A program made the position numbers and the translations under genes. The notes beneath the pieces were generated by a model, which ran no database searches, had not been told where the DNA came from, and saw nothing but the letters and a program-made list of their open reading frames with translations. From Pseudonocardia nigra (GTDB taxonomy: Bacteria; Actinomycetota; Actinomycetes; Mycobacteriales; Pseudonocardiaceae): a stretch of 37,309 nt of DNA. The stretch covers positions 1-37,309 of the forward strand of contig NZ_JAHKRK010000057.1 of assembly GCF_019396355.1 (NCBI RefSeq). Direction: 5' to 3'. Positions 1 through 7,974 of the stretch are shown here, in pieces (position 1 is the first letter of the stretch; every line of letters starts with the position of its first letter).

Positions 1-524
1 CACTTATCTGTGGCGGGAGCCCCGGTCAAGCACCAGTTCGTGATTGTTTGTTGTTCCTCGTCGTGTGGTGTGCCTGGCGGCGCCCCGGAGCCGGCGTCAA
101 GGTGGAGCGCCCGTGGACGAACGACCTTGACGCCGGCGAGGAGCGCCGCATGCTCGGGTGCGACGAGGATCGTGTGTGGCGGCGTGGTCAGTTCATGGGT
201 TGCTCACCCACCGATCGTGGTGGGGGCCGTCGCGGGGGCGGCGGGTGGTCGGGTTGGCCGCCGGGCGTGATGAGAGGGGGGTTCCGTGGGCGCCCCGGCT
301 TATCTCGGTCCTCGAACCGGCGCATGGGTTCGGCGACATGATGATCGATGGGGTGTCCCACGGTGAGGTTGGCGGGTGGGCCGCTCGTTCTTTCGAGGCC
401 GTCCAGCCGAGGGGCTGGCGGCAGTGCCTTCTCAGGAGCTGGCCGCACCAGGCATCAGGTGGTCGGGCAAGGTCCACGGACCCCCCGCGCTGCGACCGGC
501 GGCCGTTGCCGGATCCGTGCCGGG
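1..524. other. Gene-free left flank downstream of the IS110 transposase
   Basis: I see no convincing gene here; the open frames are low-complexity Arg/Pro/Gly-rich translations typical of GC-rich noncoding DNA. It contains a perfect 14-bp inverted repeat (90-137) and a small hairpin, CCAGCC-GAGG-GGCTGG (403-418). It lies 3' of the IS110 transposase gene and probably includes one end of that element. IS110-family elements often lack terminal inverted repeats, so I cannot place the end. In the IS1111 subgroup the guide (bridge) RNA is encoded on this 3' side; no specific RNA could be recognised by eye. Confidence 0.5.
90..137. repeat. Perfect 14-bp inverted repeat with 20-nt loop
   Basis: The arm GCCGGCGTCAAGGT (90-103) is matched exactly by its reverse complement at 124-137, with a 20-nt spacer. 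It could be a hairpin terminator without a U-tract, as is common in actinomycetes, a dispersed palindromic repeat, or part of the IS neighbourhood. The sequence alone does not decide. Confidence 0.7.
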
Positions 525-1595
525 TCAGGCGGCAGGTGCTGCTGCTCGGGCAGCGGGCCGGGCGGGCCGCCGTGGTGGCGGTGGTGGTGCCAGGGCCTCG
601 TCGCCGAGGACGCGTAGCCGGTGGTAGCAGCGGCGGGCGAGCTTGCGGGCCACCGACAGCGCGGCGCGCTGCCCACCGAGCCGGTCGGTGACCTGGTTGT
701 AGTAGGCGTGGTCCGGGCTGGCGGCGCGGGCGGCGCAGCGGCCGGCCTCATACAGGGCCCACCGCAGCAGCGGCACGCCTTGGCGCGACAGCCGCCCCGG
801 TGAGCGTTTGCCGTCGGAGGAGTACACGGTGATGTCCAGGCCGCTGTGGCGCACCACATCGCGGGAGTGGGCGAACCGGCGGGCGTCGCCCATCTCGCAC
901 CAGATCACCACCGACAGCAACGCGCCGATGCCGAACTCGGCCTGCAATGCCCGGCAGCCGGGTTGGCGGCGGGCGAAACCCACCAGCTCACCGCGCACCC
1001 CGTCGATCTCGACGTCCAGGGCGTCGATCATCCGCAGGGCCACCGTGATGGCCTGGCGCGCGGCCGGGGTCAACCCCTCGATCCGGGCCAGCCGCGCCCG
1101 GTCCCCGACCAGCAGGTCGCGCTGCGCGGGGGCGCCCAGGTGATACAGGGTGGCGTGCATCCGCTGCTGCCAGCCGGTGCGCTGATCGGCCAGATCCTTG
1201 TACAGCCGGACCTTCGCCCGGGTCTCCAGCACCACCTGTGGTGGGATCCAGCATTCGGGCAGCCGCCCCTGCAGCAGCAGGTCCCGCAGGTGCCGGGCAT
1301 CGATCCGGTCGGTCTTGGCGTGTCGGCGCCGCCCCCGCAACCCAGCCACGTCCGCCGGCTCGGCCAGGTGCGGGATCACCCCCGCGGCCTGGCACTCCTC
1401 GATCACGAACCGCCACCCCGTGCAGCCCTCGACCGCCAGCTCCACGTGCTGGCCGACGAACCCGGCCAGCCAACCGCGGAACAACTGCCGATCCGCCGGG
1501 CTGATCCGACCCCGCCGCAGCTCCCCGGTATCGGTGTCGACCACATCGAACGTGATCTGCTTCCGGTGCAGATCCAACCCGCCTACGATCGCCAT
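525..1595 (-). CDS. IS110-family transposase (DEDD type)
   Basis: A 356-residue transposase of the IS110 family, which recombines DNA through a RuvC-like DEDD domain and a C-terminal transposase-20 domain with a catalytic serine. Visible motifs are the N-terminal first Asp in IVGGLDLHRKQ, the AVEGCTGWRF strand, the KTDRIDARH motif, and near the C-terminus GKRSPGRLSRQG, the conserved Ser-containing segment. The ATG at 1595 is chosen because GAGGAGG lies 6 nt upstream; an open frame continues to 1784 but has no better start. The C-terminus is Pro/Ala/Arg rich. It appears full length. The element's ends were not identified: only 190 bp separate the start codon from the next gene, while more than 500 bp lie on the 3' side. 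Confidence 0.9.
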   Translation of the reverse strand: MAIVGGLDLHRKQITFDVVDTDTGELRRGRISPADRQLFRGWLAGFVGQHVELAVEGCTGWRFVIEECQAAGVIPHLAEPADVAGLRGRRRHAKTDRIDARHLRDLLLQGRLPECWIPPQVVLETRAKVRLYKDLADQRTGWQQRMHATLYHLGAPAQRDLLVGDRARLARIEGLTPAARQAITVALRMIDALDVEIDGVRGELVGFARRQPGCRALQAEFGIGALLSVVIWCEMGDARRFAHSRDVVRHSGLDITVYSSDGKRSPGRLSRQGVPLLRWALYEAGRCAARAASPDHAYYNQVTDRLGGQRAALSVARKLARRCYHRLRVLGDEALAPPPPPRRPARPAARAAAPAA

Positions 1596-1785
1596 CGGGA
1601 CCTCCTCGAGCACCATCAGAACCACGGTCTGGTTCCCACGGGACCGATGTTTCCGTGCCGAGGGGGTCCCGCCACATGTCACCTTTCGAACGATAGGTGC
1701 GCGCACCAACGCATGTCTGGTGGCTGAACGCCGTCGCGAAGCAGGCGGACAGCCGCCAGTGGAAGAGCAGTGCCGTTCGCGCACG

Positions 1786-2190
1786 TCAGCGCCGCGGGAG
1801 CAGCGGGATCAGCACGGCGCCGACGACCACGTGCAGCGCCGCGAGCGTGGCCACCGCCGCCGCTCCCACGCCCTGGGCCAGTGGGCCGAGCAGTGACAGC
1901 AGCAGCACCGCGGTGGCCAGGACGCGCCAGATGCGCCCGGGCCGCGCGGTGGTGCGTTCGAGCACGGCGAGCAGCGCCCACCCGGCGAGGCCGGTGACGA
2001 GCGCCGCGACGGCCACGGCGCCGGCAGCGACCGGCGCGGGCTCCGGGCCCGTCCTCGCGAGCAGGTCGACGCCGGCGACCGGGACGGCGACCGCCCACAC
2101 CGCGAGCGCGGTGGCGGTCCCGCCGAGCACCGCCAGCGCGCGGCGACGAAGGGGCGAAGGGGCGGTGGAGGTGGTGGATGTCGTCGTCAT
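1786..2190 (-). CDS. DUF6069-like small integral membrane protein
   Basis: A 134-residue protein with four hydrophobic segments: about residues 20-40 (VLGGTATALAVWAVAVPVAG), 55-80, 90-108 and 112-132. The arrangement and the RRRALAV...VWAVAVP N-terminus resemble the DUF6069 family of actinobacterial membrane proteins of unknown function. The ATG at 2190 is preferred over a GTG at 2199 because GAGG sits 9 nt upstream of the ATG but abuts the GTG. It is divergent from the two-component system starting at 2300, so it is a candidate target of that system; this is inference from position only. Confidence 0.65.
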   Translation of the reverse strand: MTTTSTTSTAPSPLRRRALAVLGGTATALAVWAVAVPVAGVDLLARTGPEPAPVAAGAVAVAALVTGLAGWALLAVLERTTARPGRIWRVLATAVLLLSLLGPLAQGVGAAAVATLAALHVVVGAVLIPLLPRR

Positions 2191-2299
2191 GCCGGTCACC
2201 CTCGCCGGAACGGCCGGGTCCGCGCATCGCTCCGCGGGCGGCAGGGGCTTCGACTTTGGTCGGTGCCGGGACCGCGGCCCGCCGCCCTACCCTCGCCGC

Positions 2300-3430
2300 G
2301 TGGATGCGATCCGGCTCTGGGTCACGGGCACGGCGGTGCTGGCCGCCGCCGGGCTCGCGGCGGCCAGCCTGGTCGGGAGCGTGGACGACCCCCGGCTGCT
2401 CGCCCCCGACATCGCCGTCGGCGTCGTGGCCAGCCTCGCGGTGGCGCTGCTGGTGCGGCCGCGTCCCGGGTGGCCGGTCGCGGTCGCGCTGGCGGGGCTC
2501 GCGGCGCTGTCGCCCGCCGCGACGCCCGCGTCCACCGTCGCGACGCTGCGGATCGCCCGCACCCACCCGTTCCCCACGGCGGTCGCGGTGGCGGCCGCCG
2601 GGGTCGCGGGGCACCTGCTGCGGTACCTGTGGCGGCCGACCAGCGGCCTCGGGTTCGGCTGGTGGGCGCTGCTCGTCGTCGTCGCGCACGCGGCGTTGCT
2701 CGGCCTCGGCGCCTACGCGCAGTCCCGGCAGGAGCTGATCCACTCGCTGCACGAACGGGCGCGCCGGGCCGAGGAGGAGCAGGCGCGCCGGGTCGCGGAG
2801 GCCCGGCTGCTGGAGCGCACGCAGATCGCCCGGGAGATGCACGACGTCCTCGCCCACCGGCTCTCGCTGCTGGCCGCCTACGCCGGGGCGCTGGAGTTCC
2901 GCCCGGACTCCTCGCCGGAGCGCCTGACCAGCGCGGCCGGGGTCGTCCGGGCGAGCGCGCACCACGCCCTCGACGAGCTGCGGGAGGTGATCGGGGTGCT
3001 GCGGGCCGAGCCGGACGCCGAGCCGGACCGCCCGCAGCCGACGATCGCGGACCTGCCGCTGCTCGTCGAGGAGTCGCGCGCCGCGGGCGTGCGGGTGGCC
3101 TTTCATGACGGCCTGCGGGTCGGGGAGGAGCTGCCGGGCAGCACCGCCCGCACCGTCTACCGGATCGTGCAGGAGGGCCTGACGAACGCGCGCAAGCACG
3201 CGGCGGGCCGGGAGGTGCGGGTGGAGCTGTGCGGCGGGGCCGGGGACGATGTCGTCGTGGAGATCACCAACCCGTTCCCGGACGGGCCGGCCACCGCCGT
3301 GCCCGGCAGTGGAACCGGCCTGGTCGGGCTCGCCGAGCGGGTGCAGCTCGCCGGCGGCCGCCTCGAGCACGGCCGGGCCGCGGGCCGCTTCCGCCTGCAC
3401 GCCGCGCTGCCCTGGCCGGTGAGGTCGTGA
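2300..3430 (+). CDS. Two-component sensor histidine kinase (HisKA_3, NarL-partner type)
   Basis: A 376-residue membrane sensor kinase. The N-terminal ~140 residues form several membrane segments with little extracellular sequence. An Arg/Glu-rich linker leads to the dimerisation/phosphoacceptor helix with REMHDVLAH (His about 181). The ATPase domain shows an N-box (IVQEGLTNARKH, about 289-300) and a G-box (GSGTGLVGLAERV, about 337). It should autophosphorylate on His and pass phosphate to the response regulator encoded next. Start is GTG 2300, the first sensible start before the first membrane helix; no strong ribosome binding site is seen, so the start is uncertain. Its stop overlaps the GTG of the next gene. 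Confidence 0.88.
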   Translation: MDAIRLWVTGTAVLAAAGLAAASLVGSVDDPRLLAPDIAVGVVASLAVALLVRPRPGWPVAVALAGLAALSPAATPASTVATLRIARTHPFPTAVAVAAAGVAGHLLRYLWRPTSGLGFGWWALLVVVAHAALLGLGAYAQSRQELIHSLHERARRAEEEQARRVAEARLLERTQIAREMHDVLAHRLSLLAAYAGALEFRPDSSPERLTSAAGVVRASAHHALDELREVIGVLRAEPDAEPDRPQPTIADLPLLVEESRAAGVRVAFHDGLRVGEELPGSTARTVYRIVQEGLTNARKHAAGREVRVELCGGAGDDVVVEITNPFPDGPATAVPGSGTGLVGLAERVQLAGGRLEHGRAAGRFRLHAALPWPVRS

Positions 3431-4083
3431 CGGCCGCGCCGGTGCGCGTCGTGATCGTCGACGACGACGCGCTCGTCCGCTCCGCGCTCGCGATGATGCT
3501 CGACGGCGCCCAGGGCATCGCCGTCGTCGCCGAGGCGGGCGACGGTGCCGAGGTGCCCGCCGTCCTGGACGCCCACCCGGCCGACGTGGTGCTGATGGAC
3601 CTGCGGATGCCGCGGGTCGACGGGATCACCGCCACCGCCCGCGTGCGCGCGCGTCCCGACGCGCCGGAGGTGCTCGTGCTCACCACGTTCGACGCCGACG
3701 AGGGCGTGCTCCGCGCCCTGCGGGCCGGCGCGAGCGGGTTCCTGCTGAAGGACACCCCGCCCGCGCAGATCGTGGAGGCGGTGCTGCGCGTGGCGGCGGG
3801 CGACCCGATGTTGTCCCCGCAGATCACCCGGCGGTTGATGGAGCGGGCCGTGGACGGGGCCACCGCACGCGACCGCGCCCGGGTGGCGCTGGCGGCGCTG
3901 AGCGAGCGCGAGCGCGAGGTGGCCGTGGCCGTCGCGCGCGGGCGCTCCAACGGCGAGATCGGCAGCGAGCTGCACATGAGCGTGGCGACCGTGAAGGCGC
4001 ACGTCTCGCACATCCTCACCAAGCTCGGCCTGGACAACCGCACCCAGATCGCGCTCCTGGCCCACGACGTCGAGCTGGCCTGA
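3427..4083 (+). CDS. LuxR/NarL-family response regulator
   Basis: A 218-residue regulator. The receiver domain (1-120) has the acidic pocket VDDDALVR, the phosphoacceptor Asp58 in VLMDLRMP, the Thr of VLTTFD and the Lys of FLLKD. A linker leads to a LuxR-type helix-turn-helix (about 150-215: LSEREREVAVAVARG, then NGEIGSELHMSVATVKAHVSH). The GTG at 3427 overlaps the kinase stop codon (GTGA), so the pair is translationally coupled. It ends 7 bp from the convergent MFS gene. Confidence 0.92.
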   Translation: MTAAPVRVVIVDDDALVRSALAMMLDGAQGIAVVAEAGDGAEVPAVLDAHPADVVLMDLRMPRVDGITATARVRARPDAPEVLVLTTFDADEGVLRALRAGASGFLLKDTPPAQIVEAVLRVAAGDPMLSPQITRRLMERAVDGATARDRARVALAALSEREREVAVAVARGRSNGEIGSELHMSVATVKAHVSHILTKLGLDNRTQIALLAHDVELA

Positions 4084-4090
4084 GCCGCCG

Positions 4091-5422
4091 TCAGCCCGAG
4101 GTCGCGTAGAGGTCGCGGCGGAACACTTCCTTGATCGAGAGCACGGCGAGGAAGGTGACCACCGACGTGCCGATGATGTAGAGCGAGACCGACCAGGCCG
4201 CGCCCGTCGCCGCGAGCAGCGCGGTCATGATGAACGGCGCCAGGCCGCCGGCGAAGACCGAGGCGAACTGGTAGCCGAGCGACGCGCCCGAGTAGCGGAC
4301 GTCGGCGGGGAACATCTCGGCGTACAGCGCGGCCTGCGGCCCGTACATCGTGGCGTGGATGGTGAACCCGATGACCAGCGCCAGCAGCACCATCGGGACC
4401 GAGCCGGTGTCGATGAGCCAGAACAGCGGGAACGCGTACAGGCCCATCAGCACGGCGCCGGTGAGGAACAGCTTGCGGCGCCCCCATCGGTCGCTCAGCG
4501 CGCCGAACAGCGGAATCGTGATCACCTGGGTGGCCCCGGCGGCCATCACGCACACCAGCATCTCGGTGCGGCTTAGCCCGACCTCCGTCGTCCCGTAGTC
4601 GAGCAGGCCGCTGATCAGGATGTAGAAGACCGCGTTGACCACGAAGAACGCACCGGCGGCCTGCAGGATCTCGCGCCAGTAGCGGCGGACCGCCTCGCGG
4701 AGCGGCGCCTTACGCAGCCCAGCCGCGCGCTTCGTCGCCGCGGACTGCTCCCGCATCGCCTGGAACACCGGCGTGTCCTCGATCTTGAGCTGCACGTAGA
4801 TGCCGATCACGACCAGCAGCAGCCCGGTCAGGAACGGCACGCGCCAGCCCCACGCGATGAACTGGTCCCCGGTCAGGTTCGCGGTCAGCAGCAGGAACAT
4901 GACGTTCCCGGCGACCGCGCCGAAGATCGCGCCGGTCTGGATCAGGCTGCCGTAGAACCCGCGCCGTTCCACGGGAGCGTGCTCGGTGAGCAGCAGCGCG
5001 GCGCCACCCCACTGGGCGCCCACCCCGAGGCCCTGCACGAGCCGGGCCACCACGAGCAGCACCGGGGCCCAGACCCCGATGGCCGCGTAGTCGGGCAGCA
5101 CCCCGATCGCGAACGTTGACACGCCCATCACGAGCATCGAGGCGACGAGCGGCGGCTTTCGGCCGAACCGGTCGCCGACGTGCCCGGCGATGATCCCGCC
5201 GAGCGGCCGGGCGAGGAACCCGACGGCGAAGGTCGCGAACGAGGCCAGGGTGCCGGCCACCGGGCTGGCCGACGGGAAGAACAGCGGCCCGAGGATGAGC
5301 GCTGCCGCCGTCGCGTAGATGAGGAAGTCGAACCACTCGAGCGCGGTCGCGAACACGGCGGCCGCCGCGAGCCGGCCCATCCGGGTCGGGGTGCGCCCCG
5401 GGTCGACGCTCTGCTGGGTCAT
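4091..5422 (-). CDS. MFS transporter, metabolite:H+ symporter (MHS) type
   Basis: A 443-residue major facilitator with 12 predicted membrane helices. The start pattern ALEWFDFLIYATAAALILG and the loop GDRFGRKPPL are typical of the MHS group (ShiA/ProP/KgtP-like importers of organic acids). The second half repeats a related loop, LSDRWGRRKL. ATG 5422 is chosen because GGAGG lies 8 nt upstream; ATGs at 5437 and 5485 are in frame but less well placed, and the latter lies inside the operator. It is downstream of tetR on the same strand and has its own operator (5472-5483). It probably imports the substrate handled by the divergent enzyme operon; the substrate is unknown. Confidence 0.88.
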   Translation of the reverse strand: MTQQSVDPGRTPTRMGRLAAAAVFATALEWFDFLIYATAAALILGPLFFPSASPVAGTLASFATFAVGFLARPLGGIIAGHVGDRFGRKPPLVASMLVMGVSTFAIGVLPDYAAIGVWAPVLLVVARLVQGLGVGAQWGGAALLLTEHAPVERRGFYGSLIQTGAIFGAVAGNVMFLLLTANLTGDQFIAWGWRVPFLTGLLLVVIGIYVQLKIEDTPVFQAMREQSAATKRAAGLRKAPLREAVRRYWREILQAAGAFFVVNAVFYILISGLLDYGTTEVGLSRTEMLVCVMAAGATQVITIPLFGALSDRWGRRKLFLTGAVLMGLYAFPLFWLIDTGSVPMVLLALVIGFTIHATMYGPQAALYAEMFPADVRYSGASLGYQFASVFAGGLAPFIMTALLAATGAAWSVSLYIIGTSVVTFLAVLSIKEVFRRDLYATSG

Positions 5423-5471
5423 CGGCGATCCCTCCATGCCGCCTCGACGCGGCGTCCGGCGTGATGAGTAC

Positions 5472-5491
5472 GAACGCTCGTTCATACGCTA
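5472..5491 (-). promoter_or_regulatory. Predicted TetR operator and -10 box of the MFS gene
   Basis: The palindrome GAACGCTCGTTC (5472-5483) extends to a 20-bp palindrome with one mismatched pair (5468-5487). On the minus strand a TANNNT -10 box, TAGCGT (5491-5486), lies immediately upstream, putting the transcription start inside the operator. The same GAACG-NN-CGTTC core occurs at 6143-6154 and 6237-6248. Confidence 0.7.
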
Positions 5492-5526
5492 GCCCGACGG
5501 CGCGTCGCGCCACAAGTGGCGGGGGA

Positions 5527-6156
5527 TCAGGCCGTGCCGGCGAGCGGCGCCTCGACCAGCGCCAGCGCGTAGCGGGCGTGCTGCTCGGCGAGCTGCCCGC
5601 GGGAGAGCCTGCCGCCTGGCCGGTACCAGGTGGACACCGACGAGCACAGCGAGACGATGCTGCGGGCGGCGTCGGCCGGGTAGGGCGTGCGGAACTCGCC
5701 GCTCGCCGCGCCCTGGGCGACGATCTCGGCGAACACCGCCTCCGTGCTGTCGCGGGCCGCGACCAGCCGTTCCCGGTCCGCCCCGGTCAGGTAGCGCACC
5801 TCGCTGATCGCGACGACTGCTGCGACCTGGTGGTCCACCACGAAGCCGACGTAGGCGCGCACGGCGTCGCGCAGGCGCGGCCCGGCGGCGTCGCCGGCCT
5901 CGGCCACGGCGCGCCGGACCCGTGCGTACAGCTCGTCGTTGGCGTGCCGGAGCACCTCGGCGAGCAGGCCCGACTTCGACGGGAAGTAGTTGTAGAGGTT
6001 GGACAGGCTGGTGCCGGCGCCGCGGGCGACGTCGCGCATCGAGGCGCCGTTGAAGCCCTTGTCACCGAACGCCGTCAGCGCGGCGTTGAGGATGGCCGCC
6101 TCGTTGCGCCGCCCGGTGCCCGCGATCAGGGCGGTCGGCGAGGAACGGTCGTTCAT
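5527..6156 (-). CDS. TetR/AcrR-family transcriptional repressor
   Basis: A 209-residue regulator. The N-terminal helix-turn-helix domain (about 16-62) contains AAILNAALTAFGDKGFNGAS, then MRDVARGAGTSLSNLYNYFPSK, the canonical TetR recognition region. The C-terminal all-helical part is the ligand/dimer domain. ATG 6156 has no Shine-Dalgarno, but a TANNNT box (TAGCCT, 6169-6164) ends 7 nt upstream, so the mRNA is probably leaderless. A GAACG-NN-CGTTC site overlaps codons 1-5, which predicts autorepression. It lies between the MFS gene and the divergent enzyme operon, each carrying the same site, so it most likely controls all three units. Confidence 0.92.
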   Translation of the reverse strand: MNDRSSPTALIAGTGRRNEAAILNAALTAFGDKGFNGASMRDVARGAGTSLSNLYNYFPSKSGLLAEVLRHANDELYARVRRAVAEAGDAAGPRLRDAVRAYVGFVVDHQVAAVVAISEVRYLTGADRERLVAARDSTEAVFAEIVAQGAASGEFRTPYPADAARSIVSLCSSVSTWYRPGGRLSRGQLAEQHARYALALVEAPLAGTA

Positions 6157-6169
6157 GACGGTCAGGCTA
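6143..6169 (-). promoter_or_regulatory. Predicted TetR autoregulatory operator and tetR -10 box
   Basis: GAACGGTCGTTC (6143-6154) is a perfect 5+2+5 palindrome overlapping the first codons of tetR. The -10 box TAGCCT on the minus strand (6169-6164) places the transcription start at or next to the ATG, so a repressor bound here would block early elongation. Confidence 0.7.
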
Positions 6170-6199
6170 CCGGTCCGGATCGGTGCTCCGGGGGAGCGC

Positions 6200-6248
6200 T
6201 TGACGGGCCGTCGGCCGGGTGGTTCAGTCGCTGCAAGAACGTTCGTTC
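6200..6248 (+). promoter_or_regulatory. Promoter and predicted TetR operator of the MaoC operon
   Basis: A -35-like TTGACG (6200-6205) is followed after 17 nt by TTCAGT (6223-6228). The palindrome GAACGTTCGTTC (6237-6248) lies just past the expected start site. It is the third copy of the core and 18 bp before the first start codon of the enzyme operon. Confidence 0.7.
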
Positions 6249-6265
6249 ACACCGAAGGAGCTGTG

Positions 6266-7147
6266 GTGTCGACAGCCCCCACGGATCCGCCGCCGGTGCG
6301 CATCGGCGAGGACCGGCACTTCGAGGACTTCGCGGTGGGCCAGCGGTTCACCAGCGGCCCGCGCGAGGTCACCGCCGCTGACCTCGCCGAGTTCACCCGG
6401 CTCAGCGGGGACGACCACCCGCTGCACACCGACCCCGCGTACCCGGCGGGGCCCGGCCGGCCGGTGCTGCAAGGGCCGTTCGGGCCGGCCGTCGCCATGG
6501 GGCTGGTGCAGCGGCTCGGCCTCGTCGGCGACGCGGTGCTCGGCCTGCTGGACACGCACTGGCACTACCGGCGGCCGGTGCACGTCGGTGACGTCCTGCG
6601 GCTCGAGATGACGATCGTGCGCTGCCGCCGCACCCGCCGCGCGGACCGCGGGGTGGTCACGCGCCACATGCGGCTCGTCGACGCCGAGGGCAGGGTGGTC
6701 CAGGAAGGCACCACCGCCGTGCTGCTCGCCGCCCGCGGCACCGGGCCGGACCCGGTGGGCCGCGACTTCGGCAGCGTCGCCTGGGGTGAGGCCCTCGCGG
6801 CCCGGCTCGGGCCGGGCACGGAGTTCGCCGAGGCCCTCGCGAGCTGGGACGGCACGATCGGCCTGCGGGCCGGTGACCACGAGGTACACCTGCGGGTCTA
6901 CCGGGGCGCGGTGATCGAGGTGGCTGCCCGGTCGGCACTCGGTGCCTCGTTCACCGTGGAGGCCGACGAGCTGACGTGGACCGAGCTGATGGACGCCGAG
7001 ACCAACGACTTCACCCGGCGGGCGATGGCCGGGCAGTTCGCCGTGCGCGGCAACGGCTACGAGTACCTGCGGCTGACGCGTCCGCTGAGCCTGGTCGTCG
7101 ACGCCGCTCGGGCGCTCGCGGCCCAGCGGCGGGAGGCGGTCGCGTGA
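6266..7147 (+). CDS. MaoC-like dehydratase fused to an SCP2-like domain
   Basis: A 293-residue protein. Residues ~10-155 are a hot-dog MaoC-like domain (FEDFAVGQRFTSGPREVT, then FTRLSGDDHPLHTDP, the D-x-x-x-x-H catalytic segment of R-hydratases). The remaining ~120 residues (from about SWDGTIGLRAGDHEVHL through AMAGQFAVRGNGYEYLRL) look like an SCP2-type lipid-binding fold. MaoC domains hydrate or dehydrate enoyl-CoA thioesters; an SCP2-like part could present a hydrophobic acyl-CoA. GTG 6266 is chosen because AAGGAG lies 5 nt upstream (a GTG at 6263 is also possible). It is first in a three-gene operon with 4-bp overlaps. Confidence 0.75.
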   Translation: MSTAPTDPPPVRIGEDRHFEDFAVGQRFTSGPREVTAADLAEFTRLSGDDHPLHTDPAYPAGPGRPVLQGPFGPAVAMGLVQRLGLVGDAVLGLLDTHWHYRRPVHVGDVLRLEMTIVRCRRTRRADRGVVTRHMRLVDAEGRVVQEGTTAVLLAARGTGPDPVGRDFGSVAWGEALAARLGPGTEFAEALASWDGTIGLRAGDHEVHLRVYRGAVIEVAARSALGASFTVEADELTWTELMDAETNDFTRRAMAGQFAVRGNGYEYLRLTRPLSLVVDAARALAAQRREAVA

Positions 7148-7974
7148 TCGGGAACGGGCTCGAGGCGGGATACGCCGAGATCGGCGGCTCCCTCGCCTTC
7201 GTCGAGGCGGCGGGCGCCGGAGTCCCCGTGCTGTGCCTGCACACCGCCGGGCAGAGCGGCGTGCAGTGGCGCGGTGTCACCGCTCCCCTCGCGCAACGCG
7301 GGTACCGCGTCGTCGTCCCGGACCTGCCGGGCCACGGCCGCTCGGAGCCCGCGCCGGGCGGCCCCGTGACCGACCTGGGGGACTACGCCGCCTGGTGCGT
7401 CGAGCTGATCGACCGGCTCGGCCTCGAGCGGCCGTTCGTCGTCGGGTGCTCGATCGGGGGCAAGATCGCGCTCGACATCGCGGTCCGGATCGGCGATCGG
7501 CTCTCCGGCGTCGTCGCGATGGCGGCCGACGCCTGGACCGGAGGGCGGCCGAGCGTGCGCGGCCTGCGTCGCGAGCTCGCTGATGTCGCCGCACCCAGCC
7601 GCACCGACCGCACCCACCTCGGCACGCTCGCCGTCGTCGGGCGGTCCGTGCCGCCGGAGCGCGCCGAGCTGATCGCGACCATGCACCGCCGCGAGGACCC
7701 GGCCGTGTCCACGTCCGACCTCATCGGCTGGGCCACCCACGACCTGCGCGAGGCGCTGCCGGGGATCGCCTGCCCCGCATACCTCGTGGTGGGTGCCGAC
7801 GACCTGTGGCTCGATCCCGACGCCGTGCGGTGGGCCGCCGCGCGGATCCCGGGCGCGCGCGCCACCGTGCTCGAGGGGATCGGGCACTACCCGATGGAGG
7901 AGATCGTGGACTTCGCGCCGGTGCTCGACGGCTGGCTGCAGGAGCTGACGACCGTTCCGGCGGGCGTTCGATGA
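7144..7974 (+). CDS. Alpha/beta-hydrolase fold enzyme
   Basis: A 276-residue hydrolase. The nucleophile elbow is GCSIGG (Ser103), the oxyanion-hole region is LCLHTAGQSG near residue 32, the acid is in VVGADDLWLDPD (the likely acid Asp), and the base is in GIGHYP. There is no signal peptide, so it is cytoplasmic. It probably cleaves an ester, lactone or C-C bond of the pathway substrate, releasing an acid for the ligase encoded next; this is inference from context. GTG 7144 overlaps the previous stop (GTGA). Confidence 0.82.
   Translation: MIGNGLEAGYAEIGGSLAFVEAAGAGVPVLCLHTAGQSGVQWRGVTAPLAQRGYRVVVPDLPGHGRSEPAPGGPVTDLGDYAAWCVELIDRLGLERPFVVGCSIGGKIALDIAVRIGDRLSGVVAMAADAWTGGRPSVRGLRRELADVAAPSRTDRTHLGTLAVVGRSVPPERAELIATMHRREDPAVSTSDLIGWATHDLREALPGIACPAYLVVGADDLWLDPDAVRWAAARIPGARATVLEGIGHYPMEEIVDFAPVLDGWLQELTTVPAGVR

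Noticed and set aside
1697..2299. N-terminal extension of the first histidine kinase back to 1697
   Set aside because: It runs antisense through the DUF6069-like gene and precedes the first membrane helix. GTG 2300 is a far more sensible start.
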